In this document: in pieces, positions 35,012 to 45,625 of the stretch
Layout of the letters: the number at the start of each line of letters is the position of its first letter
Numbering within the stretch: position 1 is the stretch's first letter
NCBI RefSeq assembly: GCF_030247195.1
Contig: NC_080672.1
Coordinates: 182,959,234-183,023,233, forward strand
Origin: Topomyia yanbarensis
Taxonomy: Eukaryota > Arthropoda > Insecta > Diptera > Culicidae
Direction: 5' to 3'
DNA length: 64,000 nt
Notes under the pieces: generated by a model
What the model was told of the DNA's origin: nothing
The model's input: only the letters and a program-made list of their open reading frames with translations
Database searches by the model: none
Program-made: the position numbers and the translations under genes

Positions 35012-37180
35012 ACGTCACACAGCTAAATCTTAACCATTGTGCAGCAGCCCAACAGCTGCTGTGGCAGTCGGTCTCGGAGTCGAGGACAGACGTCGCCCTC
35101 TTATCAGACCCGTACCGCATCCCTGCCGGCAACGGCAATTGGGTGTCGGACGGGTCTGGAATGGTGGAAATCTGTACAACGGGACGGTTCCCGGTTCAAG
35201 AGGTAATACACTCCTCCACCGAGGGTGTGGCGATTGCCAAGATCAATGGTGTGTTCTATTGCAGCTGCTACGCCCCACCAAGGTGACCAATAGAACAGTT
35301 CAACCAGATGATCGACAGGCTCTCGTCGGACCTAGTGGGCTGGAAACCGGTAGTAATAGCGGGAGACTTTAACGCTGGGGCAGTGGAGTGGGGCAGCCAC
35401 TGTACAAATAGCAGGGGTCAAGCGCTAATGGAGGCGCTTGCGAAACTCGATACTGTGCTAGCTAATAATGGCTCCGCTAGTACATTCCGTAGAAACGGAG
35501 TGGAGGCGTGGATTGACGTAACATTTGCCAGCCCGAGTCTGGTTCCAGGCATGGAATGGAGGGTAAACGAAGGCTACACCCATAGCGATCATTTAGCAAT
35601 CCGCTTTAAGATCAACTATGGTGTGCAGCATCCGAGGGCGGGAGATCCCTGTCAGGTACGCGGGTGGAAGTCCAATCACTTCGACAACGAAGCTTACACC
35701 GCGGCCCTGGGACTGGAGGCCAACACCGACAGTCTAAGTGGGGATGCGCTGCTAGCTGTTCTATCACGCGCGTGTGACGCCACTATGCCAAGAAAAACAC
35801 TGCCAAGAAACGGAAGATGCCCGGTATACTGGTGGAGTGCAGAGATTGCAGCTCTACGGTCAGCCTGCCTTAGAGCTAGACGTAGGATGCAAAGAGCTCG
35901 CACCGAGGATGCAAGAGAGAACCGCCGTGAAGTGTTTCGAGTTGCGAAATTGGCCATTAACAAGGCCATTAAAAGCAGCAAGAGAGCGTGTTTCGACAAC
36001 CTGTGTGAGAGTGCCAATGCGAATCCGTGGGGTGACGCCTACAGGATTGTGATGGCCAAGACCAAAGGGGGCTCCTCACCCCCAGAACGGTCTCCGGATC
36101 GGTTGGCAACGATTATCGAAGTACTCTTCCCGTCTCGAGCCACAAGCCCCTGGCCACCTGCACTACGAGACAGTGCGGGCACGGCCGAAATGGTGGCTCC
36201 AGTGACGAATGATTAACTACTTGCAGTGGCTAAATCCCTAGCAATGAACAAAGCTCCAGGGCCGGATGGAGTTCCAAACAACGCTCTCAAGGCAGCGATC
36301 ATAGCGAACCCGAACATGTTCAGGCTAGCTATGCAGAGATGCCTTGACGAGTGCCGTTTCCCCGATAGATGGAAAAGGCAGAAATTGGTGCTGTTGCCCA
36401 AGCCCGGGAAGCCGCCAGGCGACCCATCGGCGTACAGACCAATCTGTCTGATCGACACGACTGGCAAACTGCTTGAGAGGATCATCCTCAACAGGCTAAC
36501 CCCGCACGCGGAAGGTACGGACGGTATGTCAAGCAACCAGTTTGGCTTTCGGAAGGGTAAGTCCACAGTGGACGCTCTCAACTCAGTGATAAATACTGCC
36601 GAGATAGCGATCCAACGGAAAAGGCGAGGTATTCGATACTGTGCGTTAGTGACACTTGACGTGAAGAACGCATTCAACAGCGCCAGCTGGGATGCCATCG
36701 CGCTCTCGTTACACCGGCTTAGTCTACCGGTGAGTCTGTACCGGATCCTGGAAAGTTACTTCCAAAACCGCGTACTGCTATACGAGACCGATGCCGGTCA
36801 GAAAAGGGTTCCGATTACCGCCGGAGTCCCGCAGGGCTCGATCCTAGGCCCGGTGCTATGGAACCTCATGTATGACGGGGTTCTGAGACTGAAGTTCCCT
36901 CCTGGGGTCAAGATCGTCGGCTTTGCCGACGACGTAACCTTGGAGGTCTACGGGGAGTCAATAGACCTTTCTCGTCAAAAAATTTTATATGATAAGATGC
37001 TTCCTTTTTTATCCCCAATTCGAAACTGCCTACTGCCGCGATGATTTGGTACCTCTCACTATTGAAAAAATCAAAAATAGTGCAAGCTGCTCTTTTAACC
37101 CCATATTCTGAATACCTATCTTGCCTTGTTTCCCCGTATTTTCACACCATTTGGATGAATTTTCTGTGGGGAATACTAAA

Positions 37181-37434
37181 AGGATGCCAGATCTGCATAT
37201 ATATTAGTAAATCTGCAGATTTTGCATTTTTACTGCAGATCTTTTGCAGATTACAAATATTTAGCAGAAAAAGCCTATGCCAGCCAATTTATACACCAGC
37301 CTTCAACATTTTTGATCATTTAAATTATATACATACTACATTTCTACGTCGCATTTATTGAAGATTTTTGTAGCAATCTGCAGACTTTTATATTTTTACT
37401 GCAGGCTATTGTTTAAATAGACCTGGCATCACTG
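37181..37434. mobile_element. Small hAT-like MITE with GATGCCAG ends
   Basis: The left end AGGATGCCAGATCTGCA and right end AGACCTGGCATCACTG are inverted relatives. The flanks ATACTAAA and ATGCTGAA agree at 6 of 8 positions, so they may be a decayed 8-bp duplication. The interior has repeated CTGCAGA motifs. Confidence 0.55.
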
Positions 37435-37582
37435 ATGCTGAAATGATTCATTCATATACCTGTCAAAAATATAGAGCATTGTATAAAAATGTATAACCTC
37501 ACTTTTCTGACAGTTTCGGTGTGCTTGTTTACCTAAGACTTGTTTACACGGACTTTTAAAATTTACATTATTTGAATACTTT

Positions 37583-38170
37583 CGATGCTCTTTGAAAGAA
37601 TATCAACTCAAGAGGGATGAGGATTGGAACAATGGTAACCTGGTTCATACATTGACCAATCGGCGCTGGATGTAAAACCCGGTGGCATATGCTGAATCGC
37701 AAGATCAAGCATTGGGCTATAAAACGATTGCTTTCTGGATGATGGATTCTTATCACATTTGTACACATTTGTTTGTTTGCTCGTGGGTTAATTCCTAACA
37801 AGATGATCCGATTGATTATTCATTTTTAGGTGGTGAAGTTTACCTGAACTTTATAGGTAACGAAATCGGTCGATGATAAGTTGTTGAAATGATTTTGATC
37901 GTTCAATGCCCATATCGAAGAACGTTTCCATTGGTCAGAATGCCTACCAGCGTATGATAGCTGCAAACATGAGGATAACAAGGTTATCGCTTTCGAATAG
38001 AACAATTATTTATTATTCGTGTTCAAGTTCCATTACAGCAAAAGTTTCGTCGATTATCGCATTGTCGTTGATTTAGCCGGCAAATGCAAATTAGCGTTCG
38101 GCACTGACGATAAGGAGTAAGAAGGATTTGATTGGAGTGATAATAATGCAGAGCATTAAACATTCTGATA
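37583..38170 (+). pseudogene. Glycogen branching enzyme fragment
   Basis: Plus-strand translation in several frames gives blocks in the order seen in animal 1,4-alpha-glucan branching enzyme: GNLVHTLTNRRWM, VAYAESQDQAL, KTIAFWMMD, NKMIRLIIHFLGGE, VYLNFIGNEIG, NDFDRSMP, NKVIAFE and VDYRIVVDLAGKCK. In the active enzyme the second block is normally AESHDQ, so a conserved His is Gln here. A stretch after NEIG is missing. Stops and shifts make it non-functional. The blocks run on without visible introns; a CAG|GTAGGAG near 38178 could mark an exon end. Only the C-terminal part is present. Confidence 0.8.
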
Positions 38171-38384
38171 GAATATCAGGTAGGAGAAATTATATATAAA
38201 TTTATATTATATCCCGAGTTGCCATCAATTTGGCACCGCAATAAAGCTATCTGCTGTCTTGTTCAAATTGGCACGAAATAACTAGGCAGCGAATGATAAA
38301 TTTCATAGTCAATTTATTTACTTTTTCGGAAGGATAAGTAATTAGTATGTTGTGAATATATGTGTCGCCGGTGCCATGTGGTAT

Positions 38385-38500
38385 GGTGGTACCGGACGAA
38401 ACCGTTGGTCAGCAGACCGTCCTTGTCGTACTCGTCATAGATGCGACGTTTTTTCTCATCTGATAGCAATTGACATGCTTCGGAGATCTGTCTTAACGCT
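38385..38500 (-). pseudogene. DnaJ (DNAJB6/mrj-like) J-domain fragment
   Basis: The minus strand encodes ISEACQLLSDEKKRRIYDEY followed by DKDGLLTNGF. This matches the end of a J domain (helices III-IV) and linker as in DNAJB6-like co-chaperones (family knowledge; typical form EVLSDEKKRRIYDxYGKDGL). The helix II/HPD part is not present. It is a short captured piece with no start or stop. Confidence 0.75.
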
Positions 38501-39059
38501 CTCTATTTAGCGCAGGATACGCGACACCACTGCTAGCTTTCGAAAGAAAATTCCTAGCTGCTGCTACCCTATCAGTCTCTCGCTCTCGGCTGAGGACTAC
38601 AATTTCGGTCGATTAAATTATGCTATGAAAATTGTACTTCCTGGAATTTCATCTAACGAGGTCAATTCATTGTGAGGAATTTCGCTGCGTTCCAATATTG
38701 CTTGCCTCTGTAGGTGATGTGTGTGGATTCACTTCGGCAGCCAGCTCTTATGTTTTGGATAATTTTGCTATCTTATTCTGCTGAATAAATCATCTGCCTA
38801 AAGCCTCTACGTTATACTACGGTCACTTTAAAAACGCTCTGCTATTTAATCTTGTAGCTTTGGCAAGTCAGTCCTGGCACTCTTCTCGATTATTCCTGGC
38901 AATATACCGCTGACGTCGCACATATGACGGTGATCAAACTTGGCGAGAGTGGCAGTGGTTTCGTCGGAATTGTTCACTCGACAAGCAGTAAGTGCAAGGA
39001 CTCTGCTACTTATGCCTGAGCTTCTCATTAAAACCTTCGTCCTGCCGGAGTGTTAGCTT

Positions 39060-39255
39060 CGTCCGATACCGGAGCGTATTGCTGAACCGATTGCAGCAAC
39101 ACCACCAGCCGTAGCTGACCTTTTAGCCTTTAATCCAAGTCCCTGCCATTGGCATAGCGACAGACGAGTGCGGCGCAGGCTGGACCATCGGTTGACTTGG
39201 TGCCGGACGGGGCGAAACAGCTGCAACAGGAGCGGACCTAGTATGGGGTGTAAAG
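39060..39255 (-). pseudogene. CHCHD2-like fragment
   Basis: The minus strand encodes SAPVAAVSPRPAPSQPMVQ and SSVAMPMA, then after a frame change TAGGVAAIGSAI. A Pro/Ala-rich N-terminus followed by a conserved ATAGGVAVGSA-type segment is characteristic of CHCHD2/CHCHD10 mitochondrial proteins. The Cys-rich CHCH domain could not be found. The downstream minus-strand ORF 39028-38846 is open but not recognisable as part of it. Confidence 0.5.
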
Positions 39256-40194
39256 GTCATCAATTGCCATAGATCACCAAAATGCTCGGCGACTAACATT
39301 GTGAACAAAACAAACCAAATGAAATTGATCGCAACCAAAGAGAATAGGGAAAGAGACGAAGAGTGAAAATCAGTCAAAACGGCAACACTCCCTTTATGAT
39401 GATTTCAACACTAGAATTCTGGCAACCGCTTCCACAGGCAGCACTTTAAATGACTCCTATTATATTTTGAAAACAAACCGTATGTCGATCGTTGGATTTG
39501 TTTATCAAACGATGCGCATTTCGAAACAAAGAGATGAAATAATTCTAAAACTTGTTTTTACTCATACATATACTCTAGAATGCACCTCACAATCACGATT
39601 GAACCAAATTCTGACGAAAATTGAAATTTCTTTTTTAATAGATGTTCAATACTTATCTCCTCCAACTCAGGCATGAGTAATGTTTATTTACATTGCACGA
39701 TTGGTCTGCTCAATAAGGTATTTTTGGCTTCACACTATTCGTCTCTTTCCCTATTCTCTTTGATCGCAACAACGGTAAAATAATCTAAATTCTACCCAAA
39801 CATTTGAAACATTTGAAAAGGGTCTAACAGCCAAACGTAAACCTTGAGAAAAAGGCAAAAGAAGTTTTGGTCGAATTCATTATAATTCTATTTAAAAATT
39901 TAATACTGTCTTATTTAGTTTGATTGCGCATATTGTTTACATCAGACACTCCCCTTAATTCATTGAGTACGTATTTCACTGCCTTTATAATCCTTTTGGA
40001 ATCAGTTACATTATCCTTTATAATCATTTTATAATAAGCGTATTGCTAGTTAGGACTTTTATATCAACCGGGCCCTTTTATAATTTGTTATAAAATCATT
40101 ATCAAAATTCTTCATAATCCATTGTTGCGTGCACATGGCCAGATAGATAGTTTTTAACTGGGACGTGACGTGTGGATACGAAAAAACCTAATGT

Positions 40195-40280
40195 CAATTG
40201 CAGCCAGGAGGAGCTGTCAAATGCAGCCAAAGGGAACCGTCAAATGCAGTCAGGGGGAACTGTCAAATGTAGCCAGTCCA
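40195..40280. repeat. Three short tandem units (CTGTCAAATGCAGCC-like)
   Basis: GGAGCTGTCAAATGCAGCC, GGAACCGTCAAATGCAGTC and GGAACTGTCAAATGTAGCC follow each other with a period of about 30 bp. Non-coding, inside the TIR element. Confidence 0.8.
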
Positions 40281-42257
40281 TTTAAAATATGTGAGGAAGA
40301 AAGAGTGGATATGCAAGACAAGAGATCAAATGAACAGAAAAAAAGAAAAAGAAAACATATATCCACAGGTTTTGTCGCAGGATTTTAATAGAGAACATGA
40401 AAATTCGATTTGTTTACATTTGGCAGTGGGCCTTTTTCAAATGTTTGGCTAGAAATTCCTTACTTCTACAATGAATCATGTACAAGAAAAGTAAAAATGT
40501 TAAATTTAACGGAACAATGTGTGATGCCGACATCAAATAAAAAATTACAGCTGAGCGACCTTGTTTGGAAAGTGTTAACATTTGGCAGCGAACCAAACCA
40601 AGTTTTTCATACTATGATCGAATCAACAAAAATTCCAAGACCATGTAAACAATCTCTCTGAACTGTCAAAAAAGTGAGGTTAAACATTATCATGCAATGT
40701 TCTCCACCGAGAGGTTCACTTTAGTTTGTTTACATAACCAATGTACTTTGTACCGCGACTCACCACTTCATTTGCCGCGTTTCCAGTAACTCAAGCAAAA
40801 ATATTCAAAACAATGTTGCCCAAACACACATTTTGAGTCCCACCATTCTTGCAAAGGTGAAAAAAATACTCAACCTTCTTGCATTTTTCAAATTTAAAAA
40901 AAATCATTAAAAAATCACGATAGCTCCAAATAGTCTCATTTCAACGGCAATATTCTTAAAAATGTGTAGTCTTTTGAATAAAAATAAGAAAAAAAGGGGG
41001 TTAGGTCGGACGAGAAAGGTCTATTCCTGAGGTAGAATTAACCGCAGAACACGCGATCAGCACGGTGGAGGAATGGATGAGCGCGAGAGACCTGGAGCTC
41101 GCTCATCATAAGACGGAGGTAGTTATCGTCAACAACCGCAAGTCGGCACAACATGCAGTTATCCATGTGGGAGAAGTCGCGATCAGTTCACAGCGAAGTC
41201 TGAAGTCTGAAGTCTCTCGGAGTCATTATAGACGATAAGCTGACCTTCGGCAGCCATGTCGACTATACATGCAAGAGAGCGTCGACTGCTGTTGCGGCTC
41301 TATCGAGAATGATGTCCAACAGCTCAAAGGTGTGCGCCAGTAGACGTAGGTTACTAGCAGGCGTTGCCGTATCTATCCTCAGGTACGGCGGCCCGTCATG
41401 GTCAAGAGCACTGGAGAGTACCTACCGCGTGATGTGCATCAGAGTGATATCTGCCTACCGCACGGTATCACACGATGCATCCTGCGTGATAGCGAGCATG
41501 ATGCCAGTCGGGCTGGTCAGTCGGGAAGATGAGGAGTGCTTCGAGCTACGTGGAAATAGGGGAGCCCGCGAGCGCACCAGGGTGACCTCGGTCGCCAGAT
41601 GGCAGCGTGAGTGGGACAACTCCTCGAAAGGTAGGTGGACCCACCGGCTGATACCTAGCATATCGAGCTGGGTGGCAAGACCCCATGAGGAAGTTCACTT
41701 CCACCTGACACAATTCCTGTCAGGTCATGGCTGTTTCCGACAGTACCTCCACAGGTTCGGGCACGCGGAGGTCCCAGTCTGCCCGGACTGCCCAGGTGTA
41801 GACGAAACTGTCGAACACATACTGTTCGTATGCCATCGGTTCGACGTCGCAAGAAGAGCAATGCTTGACGTCTGTTGCTGGGACACAACCCCTGATACCC
41901 TTATTCAGCGGATGTGTCAATCGGTGGAGAAGTGGAACGCAGGCTCGGCTGCTACCGTCCAGATTGCCTGTAGGCGAACCGAGCAACAGACGACGGGTAC
42001 GGCTAACTAGTGATTGGTTAGCTGGAGCAAAAAGGCCAAGCGCAAAAAAGGGAGTGAATGGTCTGTTCATGCCGAGGCAGGTTTGGCGCAGCGACTGGCA
42101 ACCGCGTAAGGGGTAAACCCAGCCACCCCGAAGCAAGACAGAAGAGTGAGTGTATAGGCGTATAAGTGGACTGCCTCATGCCAAGACGGGAGGGTCGTAG
42201 CGTAGTATGTTGGGACTTAGCTATCGATGCCTCATGGCGTGGCAGAGGAGTGAAAGG

Positions 42258-42576
42258 GCGAGCATCCAAGTATGGTATGTCAGAGGTGGGGCCTATGAAA
42301 AATGTCTCACATGGGATGCCAGGGGGAGTGACAGAGGTACAATAGAGTGGCACGATCGAGAGTGAATCAGGTGATAGGGTGAGCACCCAAGTCAGCCTCT
42401 CATGGTATGGGTGGAGCGAGCACAAAAGTAAGCCTAGCAAGGAATGAGTAAGGTGAGCACACAAGTCAGCCTCGCAAGGAACGAAAAAGGTGAGCACAAA
42501 AGTCAGCCTCATGTGGGAGTGTTTGAGAGCGAATCAAGGTGCGATAGAGAGAGCACCCAAGTAAGCCTCATACAGG
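42258..42576 (+). repeat. 3' UTR hairpin repeat array of R1-like copy 2 (shortened)
   Basis: Same unit type as in copies 1 and 3, but several central units are lost between 42270 and 42390. The remaining units keep the AAGT(C/A)AGC loop. Confidence 0.8.
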
Positions 42577-42819
42577 ACGTATGAACGCGTGAGTGAGAGT
42601 GAATGAGTACATTTAGTACAGCCATCCCCCCAGAAGTAATACCGAGAGGTAGTTCCTGGGAGGAACGATGGCGGAGCTCAATGTAGTTTAGTCGGTATTA
42701 ATGGCAGCGTCACCATTCGAGCCCGACACGCCCCCAGTGCACCCCGTGCGGTAGATTGTACCCTACCAATAGCACGTGTACTGGGCTAGGACGTAAAGGT
42801 CTTCTCTATTATAAAAAAA

Positions 42820-42965
42820 CACACATTCACACACACAGACATTTGCCGATCTCGACGAACTGAATCGAATTGTGTATGACACTCGGCCCTCCGGGCTTCG
42901 GTTAAAAAGTCGATTTTTACAGTGATTGCATAGCCTTTCTTTATATGAAACAGGCAAAAACGTAA
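42820..42965. repeat. Dispersed repeat copy 2, part after R1-like copy 2
   Basis: Continues the repeat at 32433-33184: a CA-rich tract, GACATTTGCCGATCTCGACG, CTCGGCCCTCCGGGC and a degenerate GCCTTTCT end. It matches the reverse complement of 24081-24200. Confidence 0.8.
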
Positions 42966-42986
42966 TCATAACCTAATCAATCGAAC

Positions 42987-44034
42987 ACTTTTTTGGTTCC
43001 ATTTGGGGTCCCAAACAACTGTACAAAATTTTGGGTCGATTGGATTTGACCCGGCGTAGCGCATTGTGTTTGAAATTTGGGAATAATAATATGGGAAAAC
43101 CTACTTTTTTGCATTTTCAATTTTACAGACTACAATACTACTTACTTCCTGCGGTATACTAACAATTAGATAAAAGTGTAGTCCAGGACATGCTGAACAA
43201 CTTTGTCGACGGATGCATGGTGCTAGAATGTCTATACAACAAGTTATAGCTGTTCAAAGTTCGATGGATCGAATTAATTGCCAAAAATCATTTTTTTGCC
43301 AACACAGCGGGTGTACCAATGATATTTCATATAGCATACCAAAATAACATCATATACTTTAGATTTACCACTTTGGTATGTTTGGACGAATTATTCAAAA
43401 GCCTTAGCTCATTTTCATGGGCGTAGGTAGTTTGGCAATAGGGCGTAGTGAGGGGAATGGGAGGGGGAGGAGGCTTCAACATATAGAAATTCTAACTGTC
43501 ATTTAAACTCGACAAGATTTCAGTTATTGCAGCTAGAATTTCTATATGTTGAAGTATCCTCCCTCTCCCTCTCCCCTCACTACACTCCATTACGAAACTA
43601 TCTACGCCCATGAAATTGAGCTAAGGCTTTGAATAATTCATCCAAAAATACCAAAGTGGTAAATCTAAAGTATATGATGTTATTTTGGTATGCTATATGA
43701 AATATCATTGGTACACCCGCAGTGTTGCCAAAAAGAAGATGTTTGGTAATTAATTCGATCTATCGAACTTTGAACAGCTATAACTTGTTGTAGAGACATT
43801 CTAGCACCACGCATCCTTCGGCAAAGTTGTTCAGCATATCCTGGACTACACTTCTATCTAATTAATGCTATACTGCAGGAAGAATTGTAGTCTGTAAAAT
43901 CGAAAATGCAAAAAGTAGGTTTTCCCATACTAATTTCCATACAAATTTCAAACACAATGCGCTACGCCAGGTCAAATCCAATCGACCCCAAATTTTGCAC
44001 AGTTGTTTGGGACCCTAAATGGAACCAAAAAAGT
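42987..44034. mobile_element. Second foldback element (~1.05 kb palindrome)
   Basis: Arms at about 42987-43497 and 43533-44034 are inverted copies around a ~35-bp centre, clearly more diverged than the arms of the first foldback. To the right the sequence goes on to TTTTGCCCCACCCTA, a possible true terminus missing on the left. No ORF of note. The GGGAGGGGGAGG and CCTCCCTCTCCC blocks near the centre are matched arms. Confidence 0.75.
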
Positions 44035-44537
44035 ACTGTGCTGAAAAAACGATCATTTTGCCCCACCCTACTATAGACACAGAAAAAAATATTGGTAAAA
44101 ATAAGTTTTTCACTCTTAGCAAAAAACAACCAACGCATACTCTTAGTTTGACAAAAAAAAACTATTATTCTGATTACTATTCTTCATTAGATTAAAAGGA
44201 AAACTTTTATTTTGATTATTATTCTTGATTAATTTAAAAGTTTTACTTTCAACCCAATAGTACCCAGTGAGCAAATTTTCTGGCAGAGACCACTCTGCTA
44301 GATTTGTGTAAGTCTTGGTTTGGCAGCCCTGTCAGATATCTGGGGTATCCTGTCGGGTTAGTTGAGCTAGGGCGAACTCGGTTTCGCTCGCGTTTTCTGT
44401 CAAATTTTGACAGGAACCGAGCAAAACCCTGGCATAACTCGGACATAAACTTTCTTGACGAAATCGAATATCCAACGGTTTGAATATTCCACGCTCTCAT
44501 TAGTACTGTTTCGGTTTCGCATACGTCGGGCTGTTCC
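44035..44537. other. AT-rich sequence, possible MITE, no gene
   Basis: Includes repeated CTATTATTCT/TTGATTATTATTCTTGATTA phrases at 44160-44235 and a more GC-rich part 44270-44520. No recognisable coding region. Confidence 0.35.
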
Positions 44538-45620
44538 TCAAAGAGTGCTCATCGATGTTTCTCTCGTTAACCCGTCGACGAACCGTCGCCAATAACCGCG
44601 TTTCTTGGCTTTCATCAAACTCTTCATTCGCTTGTCTAACGTCGCGTACTGTCGAAAACTAGCGGGTAACCCGTCGTTCCGGAAGGTTTTAAACGCGGCG
44701 GCCTTCTCTGCGTACACGTCTGAGCACTCTTTATCCCACCAGGGATTGAAAGAACGTTTTTGTATGTTCGCGTCGGGTACTGGCTTAGTCTGAGCTTGAT
44801 TCGCGCTGTCGAGAATCAAGCCGGCCAAAAAGCTGTACTCTTCCTCTGGAGGAAGTTCTTGGGTAGATTTGATGTTGTCGGATATCGCGGCCGCATAGCT
44901 CTTCCAATCGATATTTCGTGTGAGATCATACGAAATATTGATTGATTCCAATGATCTTGAGCTGTTGGTGATCGAGACTACGATCGGCAGATGGTCGCTA
45001 CCGTGGGGATCAGGGATTACCTGATACTGCGCAATTCAACTGTAGCGAGGTCGAGCAAAGGGATAAATCTAATGCACTTGGGCGCGCTGGTGGGGGAGGG
45101 ATCCGTGTCATTTCACCCGTGTTTAGAATTGTCATATTAAAGTTGTCGCAAATATTGTGAATTAAAGAGGAACGGTTATCATCATAAAAGCAACCCCATT
45201 CCGTACCGTGAGATTAAAGTCTCCTAGAACAAGTCGCGGGGCAGGCAGGGATTCAATGATGTCATGTAGCCGGCAGTACCCAATCGCGGTGTTGGGGGGA
45301 AGCTATGCAAAGACCTTTGCTTTTTGTTGTTACTTGACAAGCGACAACTTCAATACCTGTTATCGAGGGAAGGTTAATTCTGTAGAAGAAATATCGCTTT
45401 TTGATCCTCAAAAGGACTCCTCCATAGGGGGTGTCTCGATTCAGGCGAATAATATTAAAATCGTGGAAGTTGAGATCTATATCTGAAGTTAACCAAGTTT
45501 CACATCATGCAAATGCATCGCAACTCAAACTATTTATTAAAATTTTGAAGGAATCGATTTTCGGGATGATACTTCTGCAATTCCACTGTAAAACAGTGAT
45601 CAGATCCGTGACCTCGTTCG
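44538..45620 (-). pseudogene. LINE ORF2 5' part (endonuclease and linker), truncated before the RT
   Basis: On the minus strand, endonuclease-like segments (LNRDTPYGGVLLRIKKR near 45435; SITGIEVVACQVTT near 45370) are followed by the open segment 44951-44538 with FNPWWDKECSDVYAEK and KAKKRGYWRRFVDGLTRE. That is the usual link between endonuclease and RT in Jockey/I-group LINEs. The RT is absent: the element is cut near 44538. Several frame breaks lie between 45000 and 45300. Confidence 0.65.
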
Positions 45621-45625
45621 ATGAG

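Larger units (their letters stand above)
37474..40702. repeat. Inner inverted repeats around the captured gene fragments
   Basis: 37474-37517 and 40660-40702 are inverted relatives sharing AACCTCACTTTT and CTGACAGTT blocks, with weaker similarity inward. They enclose all three host gene fragments, so the cargo may have been mobilised by an inner element before or separately from the outer TIRs. Confidence 0.6.
36963..41022. mobile_element. 4.06-kb TIR element carrying host gene fragments (Pack-type)
   Basis: The ends are AGACCTTTCTCGTC and GACGAGAAAGGTCT, a perfect 14-bp inverted repeat. AT lies on both sides (36961-36962 and 41023-41024), while copies 1 and 3 of the R1-like LINE have a single AT at this site. 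A 2-bp AT duplication is known for ISL2EU-type elements, so that group is a candidate. No transposase was seen. It contains fragments resembling glycogen branching enzyme (plus strand), a DnaJ protein (minus) and CHCHD2 (minus), a nested hAT-like MITE, and internal inverted repeats at 37474-37517/40660-40702 and 39329-39366/39731-39770. Confidence 0.8.
35008..42010 (+). pseudogene. R1-like ORF2 (copy 2), stops plus 4-kb insertion
   Basis: Lesions relative to copy 3: TGA at 35284-35286 (Trp to stop), TAA at 36214-36216 (Glu to stop), the TIR element just after the FADDV box, a short GTCTGAA duplication near 41205-41217 causing a frameshift, a 27-bp in-frame deletion near 41412, and loss of several codons near 41970. 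The 3' part 41309-42010 is open. Confidence 0.9.
33185..42819 (+). mobile_element. R1-clade LINE copy 2, inactivated and split by a TIR element
   Basis: The 5' end matches the other copies and follows an ACAT microsatellite. The 3' poly(A) at 42813-42819 is followed by CACACATTCACACACACAGA, so it inserted into an ACAY-type tract. Because the site is repetitive, no target duplication can be delimited. It carries the 4,060-bp TIR element 36963-41022, in-frame and out-of-frame deletions, and a shortened 3' UTR array. Confidence 0.9.

Noticed and set aside
38846..39028. 60-residue minus-strand ORF downstream of the CHCHD2-like piece
   Set aside because: Open but unrecognised. I could not align it to the CHCHD2 C-terminus, so it is not called as a gene.
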